Source of the DNA: an uncultured Mobiluncus sp.
GTDB lineage: Bacteria; Actinomycetota; Actinomycetes; Actinomycetales; Actinomycetaceae
NCBI RefSeq assembly: GCF_902488535.1
Contig: NZ_CABTWO010000012.1
Coordinates: 8,442-72,441 of the forward strand
DNA: 64,000 nt
Direction: 5' to 3'
This document shows positions 60,178-64,000 of this stretch, one piece after another. The stretch's first letter is position 1, and every line of letters starts with the position of its first letter. The position numbers and the translations under genes were made by a program. The notes below the pieces were generated by a model. It made no database searches and was not told the DNA's origin. It saw nothing but the letters and a program-made list of their open reading frames with translations.

Positions 60178-62271
60178 GTGAAGGGCAAATTTGATGCCGC
60201 CGCAATATCGAAGCTGATAGTCCCCGTGGGGATTGTCGGCATCGTCATGTTGCTCGTTTTCCCGCTGCAGCCGTGGATGATGGACGTTTTCCTCACCATG
60301 TCCATCATGCTGTCCATGATTTCCCTGCTCACCACCATGTTCGTTTCCAAGCCGTTGAACTTTTCGGTGTTCCCCACCCTGGTTTTGGTATTGACTCTGT
60401 TCCGGCTGAGTTTGAATATCGCCTCGACCCGACTGATTTTGACGCCCGGCTCCGGGGGCGGCTCCGCGAAAGCCGGCAAAGTCATCGAGGCGTTCGGCAC
60501 TTTCGTGGTAGGCGGCAACTTCGTCGTCGGTATGGTGGTGTTCGTAATCCTGGTCATCATCAACTTCGTGGTCATTACCAACGGCGCGGGACGTGTGGCG
60601 GAAGTCGGGGCGCGTTTCACGTTGGATGCTATGCCCGGTAAACAGATGGCTATTGATGCCGACTTGAACTCCGGGCTCATCGATGAAGAAACCGCTCGTG
60701 CCAGGCGCGCCGAAATCGCCTCCGAGGCTGACTTTTACGGCGCTATGGACGGTGGTTCCAAGTTCGTCAAAGGCGACGCTATCGCCGGTATCGTTATCAC
60801 CATCGTCAACCTCATCGCCGGCTTCATCATCGGCATGGTCGTGGAGGGTATGCCGGTTACCGACTCAATCTCGACATATTCCCAGCTGACGGTCGGTGAC
60901 GGTCTGGTCTCCCAGATTCCGTCCCTGCTGATGAGCTTGGCCACCGGCGTGATTGTCACCCGTTCTAAGGATTCTCCCGAGGGCGGTATTGGTGGGGACT
61001 TCTCTCGCCAGCTGACTCAGTCTTTTGCCGCGCTGTTCATCGCCGGGGTGGCCTGCGTCTTTATGGGGATTATTCCGGCCATGCCGAAGGCCCCGTTCTT
61101 TATTATCGGCGCCATGCTGCTGTACGCCGGGTGGCGCTCCATGGCGAAACTCAAGCAAGTCGAGGCTGAGGAAGAAGTCGTAGTCGAGGACGATGACTCC
61201 AAACCCGCAGGCGAAACCCCTGAACAGCTCATCGAACAGATGCGAGTCCCCGCGCTTGAAATCCTCCTGGCTCCTGACCTCATCGACCTGGTGGGCACGA
61301 ACACCGACACCGACCTGCTGGCGCGAGTGCGCGGCCTGCGCCGCAAAGTGGCGCTCGAATCGGGTTTTGTCCTGCCGCCGGTGCGTACCCGCGATTCCGT
61401 GGATCTGCCAGTGTCCACCTACGTCATCCGGATGTCTGGGGTGGAAGTCGGCCGCGGCATCGCCCCGCCCGGCAAGGTTTTGGCCTTGGGCGATATGCTG
61501 GACGACCTGCCTGGGGAAATCACGAACGAGCCCGTGTTCGGCTTGACCGGTAAATGGATTCCCGTGGAGCTGCGCTACAACGCCGAACTGGGCGGAGCGA
61601 CCGTAGTGGATCGTGTTTCCGTGCTGATTACCCACCTGGGGGCGTTGGTCAGCGAAAACGCGGCGCGGCTCCTGTCTCGTGAGGATGTGCGGATCCTGGT
61701 CGACGGGGTGCGCCAGACGAACCCGAGCGCGGTAGAGGAACTGATCCCGGCGATGCTGTCTTTGGGTGAAGTCCAAGTGGTGCTGCAAGGCTTGCTGGAA
61801 GAACAGGTTCCCATCTTGGACCTGCCGCGGATTTTTGAGGCGCTTTCCGTGAAAGGCAAGCAAACCACCGAACCTGAGCAGCTCATCGAGGCGGCACGCG
61901 CCGAGCTGGGACCCTCGATTGTGGCAAAGTACGTGATGGACGGGGTGCTGCGGGTGATTACTTTGGACCCGATTTTTGAACAGTCCCTGCTAGAGAGCGT
62001 GCGTCCCGGCGATGAAGGTTCGCAACTGGCTTTGGATCCGGACCGAATGGAGACGTTCCTGAACCAGACTCGCGAAGTGACTGAGCAGGCGGAGCAAACC
62101 GGATTTTCCGTTGTTTTAGTTTGCGCGCCTGTCTTACGCCCAGCGCTGAGAAAACTTGTTAACCTGGGTATAGCGCGCTTGCCGGTGCTCTCGTACACCG
62201 AAGTATCGGGCGCGAAAGTGATGATCGAGACGATGGGAACGATAAGTGGCAGCCACGCGATATCTGGTTGA
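60178..62271 (+). CDS. flhA: Flagellar export-gate protein FlhA
   Basis: Large export-gate protein, 697 residues. Eight membrane helices span about 10-330, with the FHIPEP-family signature RLSLNIASTRLIL and GRVAEVGARFTLDAMPGKQMAIDADL. The cytoplasmic domain (about 360-697) has EILLAPDLIDLVG and IRMSGVEVGRGIAPPGK, and ends in RLPVLSYTEVSGAKVMIETMG. GTG start with GGAGA upstream. The stop overlaps the next gene by 26 bases. Confidence 0.96.
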   Translation: MKGKFDAAAISKLIVPVGIVGIVMLLVFPLQPWMMDVFLTMSIMLSMISLLTTMFVSKPLNFSVFPTLVLVLTLFRLSLNIASTRLILTPGSGGGSAKAGKVIEAFGTFVVGGNFVVGMVVFVILVIINFVVITNGAGRVAEVGARFTLDAMPGKQMAIDADLNSGLIDEETARARRAEIASEADFYGAMDGGSKFVKGDAIAGIVITIVNLIAGFIIGMVVEGMPVTDSISTYSQLTVGDGLVSQIPSLLMSLATGVIVTRSKDSPEGGIGGDFSRQLTQSFAALFIAGVACVFMGIIPAMPKAPFFIIGAMLLYAGWRSMAKLKQVEAEEEVVVEDDDSKPAGETPEQLIEQMRVPALEILLAPDLIDLVGTNTDTDLLARVRGLRRKVALESGFVLPPVRTRDSVDLPVSTYVIRMSGVEVGRGIAPPGKVLALGDMLDDLPGEITNEPVFGLTGKWIPVELRYNAELGGATVVDRVSVLITHLGALVSENAARLLSREDVRILVDGVRQTNPSAVEELIPAMLSLGEVQVVLQGLLEEQVPILDLPRIFEALSVKGKQTTEPEQLIEAARAELGPSIVAKYVMDGVLRVITLDPIFEQSLLESVRPGDEGSQLALDPDRMETFLNQTREVTEQAEQTGFSVVLVCAPVLRPALRKLVNLGIARLPVLSYTEVSGAKVMIETMGTISGSHAISG

Positions 62272-63637
62272 AGGCGATCGCCTTGACGTCCTCATCGGCC
62301 AAGTAAAACGTATGGGTCGACGAGTCACCGTGCTCAAAGCCGAAAAAGTCCGCAAGGGCGGCCTGGCCGGGATGTTCGCCAAGGAACACTATGAAGTCTT
62401 GGTGGAAGTCGAGGGGGTCGGCGAGCCTCCTGAGAGCTTCCGCAACGCTACCGGCGCCGCTCCTGCCAGACCCAAGTCCACCCACAAGACCCTCTCGGAG
62501 CAAGCTGACGATGCCGGCTTAGGACGGAAAAAGCAGGCTCCCCCCGGCGCTCGTGAATCCGGCGCTTCTGCCGAGCCGCCTGCCCGTAAAGACAATGCCC
62601 GAGATGATGGCGGCACTTCCTCCGCTAAGAAAGACCCCGGTCTGGAACACCTGCTTGACGAGGCCCGCTCGCAGCTCAGCTCCAATACCGATGCCGCCCA
62701 AGCCCAGCTGGAAGCCCAAATGGCTCAGATGGGAATCGGGGACGCCGCTTCGCTGATTAGCGAATCGCATCCTGAGCCCAGTGCCCCGGCTCCCACGGCG
62801 GGTGAAATCGCTGGGTTGGCCGGCGCGACGGGGGCTGTTTCTCGGCCGTCTGGCGGGGCTTTTGATGCGCGTCTGCAAGGGGCGGCGGCGCCTGGCGCGA
62901 GTGCCGGTCGTGTCATTACCCCCGCTCCGCGCGTTACTGCCGGTCCGAAACTGCCGGCGGCGGCGCTGAGCGAACTGGGATTTCCCGCGGAATTGTTTGC
63001 CGGAGTGCCGGGGGGCGAAAACCTGGCCGAATCTGTCGCCAACGGTACCGTAGACACCAACGAGATGGCGCTGGATGATGTGCTGAGGGCTTTACCCGAG
63101 CCGGTGCCTCTGCTGGAAAAGCCCGGTTCCACGATTGTGGTGGTCGGTTCCTCGCCGATTTCCCTGTCGATTGTGGAAACTGCGCAGCGTCTGGCGGGTC
63201 GGCTGGGCGAGGATGCCTACTGCGTGCTGGGCGGACCAAAGACCACCCTTCCCGGCGAGGCTTTGCGGGCTCGCTCCGGAGAAGAACTGAAGTCCCTGAT
63301 AGAGGCCCATCCAGGGCAAACCTGCGTGCTGGCTCTGGTGGATTCGCTCATTGAAGCCCACCGGCGCACCATGGCGAAACTCATCTCGGTTATCTATGTC
63401 GATCAAACCTGGGCGGTAGTCGATGCGCGCAGCCCGGCGGACAAAATCGAGAGCTGGATTCGCGGCTTGCCCGACGCGATACGTCCCGATGCCCTGGCGG
63501 TTCAGCGCATTTGGGAATCTGAGCATCCCGGAGCCCTGTTTGAAGTGGGCATTCCCATCGGTATGTTGGATGGGGTTCCCGCCCGCGGGGAAGCCTGGAA
63601 GATGCTGCTGGAAGACATTTTCGCCGGCGTCCACTGA
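62246..63637 (+). CDS. FlhF-like protein with a degenerate GTPase domain
   Basis: A 463-residue protein overlapping flhA by 26 bases, the usual place for flhF. The N-terminus (RYLVEGDRLDVLIGQVKRMG, EKVRKGGLAGMF) resembles the FlhF B-domain. After a low-complexity Ala/Pro/Ser/Gly linker (about 75-220) comes a region in the position of the SRP-like NG domain. Its P-loop is VVVGSSPISLSIVETA, without the GxxGxGKT lysine; I see no DTAGR or TKxD motif. It is therefore unlikely to bind GTP like FlhF, which normally places and counts polar flagella. GTG start. The call as FlhF-like rests on position and the N-terminal match. Confidence 0.7.
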   Translation: MAATRYLVEGDRLDVLIGQVKRMGRRVTVLKAEKVRKGGLAGMFAKEHYEVLVEVEGVGEPPESFRNATGAAPARPKSTHKTLSEQADDAGLGRKKQAPPGARESGASAEPPARKDNARDDGGTSSAKKDPGLEHLLDEARSQLSSNTDAAQAQLEAQMAQMGIGDAASLISESHPEPSAPAPTAGEIAGLAGATGAVSRPSGGAFDARLQGAAAPGASAGRVITPAPRVTAGPKLPAAALSELGFPAELFAGVPGGENLAESVANGTVDTNEMALDDVLRALPEPVPLLEKPGSTIVVVGSSPISLSIVETAQRLAGRLGEDAYCVLGGPKTTLPGEALRARSGEELKSLIEAHPGQTCVLALVDSLIEAHRRTMAKLISVIYVDQTWAVVDARSPADKIESWIRGLPDAIRPDALAVQRIWESEHPGALFEVGIPIGMLDGVPARGEAWKMLLEDIFAGVH

Positions 63638-64000
63638 TTTTCCTGCCTGAAATCCGGATTGCACTGTCTCAATTTGGCATAGTTGCCGATAATCCCCTCG
63701 CCTGGTGAACAGGCTGCAGCCTTTATTGGTTTGGAGGAGGAATCTCCGTATCTGGGTACGTTCAAATAGGTTTTATTGTGTTTCACAAGGGCGTTGCGGC
63801 GAGTGTGCCCTAATTCGCAGGGCTGCTGTGTTGCGGGCGCGGTTTTTTTGGGTTTGGTTGTTGATTTTGGTGCGGGGTGTTCGCTCGGGGGCGCTCGCGA
63901 GAGGCGGAAGGGGGAGTACCCCCTCGCGTTTTGCGCGACTATTGCCGCAAAACGCTCACCCCCAGCCTCTCGCTGAGTCGCCCCCAACGCTCCCCGCCCC
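63638..64000. other. Non-coding right end with long inverted repeat
   Basis: No convincing gene in the last 363 bases. The final 100 or so bases form a nested inverted repeat (see next entry). A short frame at 63776 has no recognisable features. Confidence 0.5.
63887..63985. repeat. Nested imperfect inverted repeat at the window edge
   Basis: Outer arms GGGGGCG/CGCCCCC, then CGAGAGGC/GCCTCTCG, then GCGTTTTGCG paired with CGCAAAACGC around a central loop, with GGGGGAGTACCCCC as a local hairpin. A further GCGGGG/CCCCGC pair (63872/63992) suggests the structure continues to or beyond base 64000. It could be a repeat element or a very strong terminator for the flagellar operon. Confidence 0.5.

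Noticed and set aside
63776..63976. 66-codon frame at the right end
   Set aside because: It runs through the nested inverted repeat, has no ribosome site and no protein-like features.
1..64000. CRISPR arrays, insertion sequences, prophage or rRNA genes
   Set aside because: I saw no regularly spaced repeats, transposase or integrase motifs, or rRNA signatures in the window.

Overview
The window looks like a chromosomal segment of a motile, anaerobic, moderately high-GC Gram-positive actinobacterium, most likely Mobiluncus (Actinomycetaceae). Three things support this: actinobacterial markers (Lsr2, CWB2 wall-binding repeats, a PRC/MgtE_N/CBS protein), an oxygen-sensitive class III ribonucleotide reductase (NrdD/NrdG), and an almost complete flagellar gene set without the outer-membrane P and L rings. 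The genus is an inference from gene content; no rRNA gene is present to settle it.

Left part (1-29.3 kb, nearly all minus strand): the start of cysS (cut by the window edge), rlmB, a DUF1003 membrane protein, a PRC-MgtE_N-CBS protein, a CcdA/DsbA-like thiol-redox pair, an N-acetylmuramoyl-L-alanine amidase beside an Lrv-repeat membrane protein, and nrdG, a lipoprotein and nrdD. A pair of NrdR-type boxes lies upstream of nrdD, where a plus-strand PLP aminotransferase diverges. Next comes a three-gene signalling operon (LuxR-type regulator, large 7TM-like sensor without a visible kinase core, histidine kinase), then a CWB2 surface protein, a PAP2 phosphatase, a YdjG/YdjH-like zinc-ribbon and TPM-domain pair, ispF (plus strand), lsr2, a gene-poor stretch with a probable antitoxin remnant, tRNA-Thr(CGT), an exported peptidase lipoprotein, holB and tmk. 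purD is divergent and may be leaderless.

Right part (30.7-63.6 kb): the flagellar island. The minus-strand unit flgN-flgK-flgL-fliW diverges from fliA, fliD, fliS and a small FliT-like gene. A perfect hairpin terminator and an AT-rich spacer of about 0.7 kb carrying a CRP/GlxR-type palindrome follow. Then a long plus-strand run encodes rod, MS ring, switch, export ATPase, hook, stator and export gate: flgB-flgC-fliE-fliF-fliG-fliH-fliI-fliJ-nlpC/p60-fliK-flgD-flgE-flbD-motA-motB-fliL-fliM-fliN-fliO-fliP-fliQ-fliR-flhB-flhA-flhF-like. Many junctions overlap by 1-26 nt, indicating translational coupling. FliA probably drives the late genes: a TAAA-N15-GACGATTG element lies just upstream of flgN.

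Flagellin, flgF/flgG, csrA, flgM and chemotaxis genes are not in the window. The most unusual points are an FlhF-like protein whose GTPase domain has lost its P-loop, a FliA sigma factor with a long low-complexity tail, a FliP with an extra cytoplasmic N-terminal region, an NlpC/P60 peptidase in the usual FlgJ position, and the two-sensor signalling operon.
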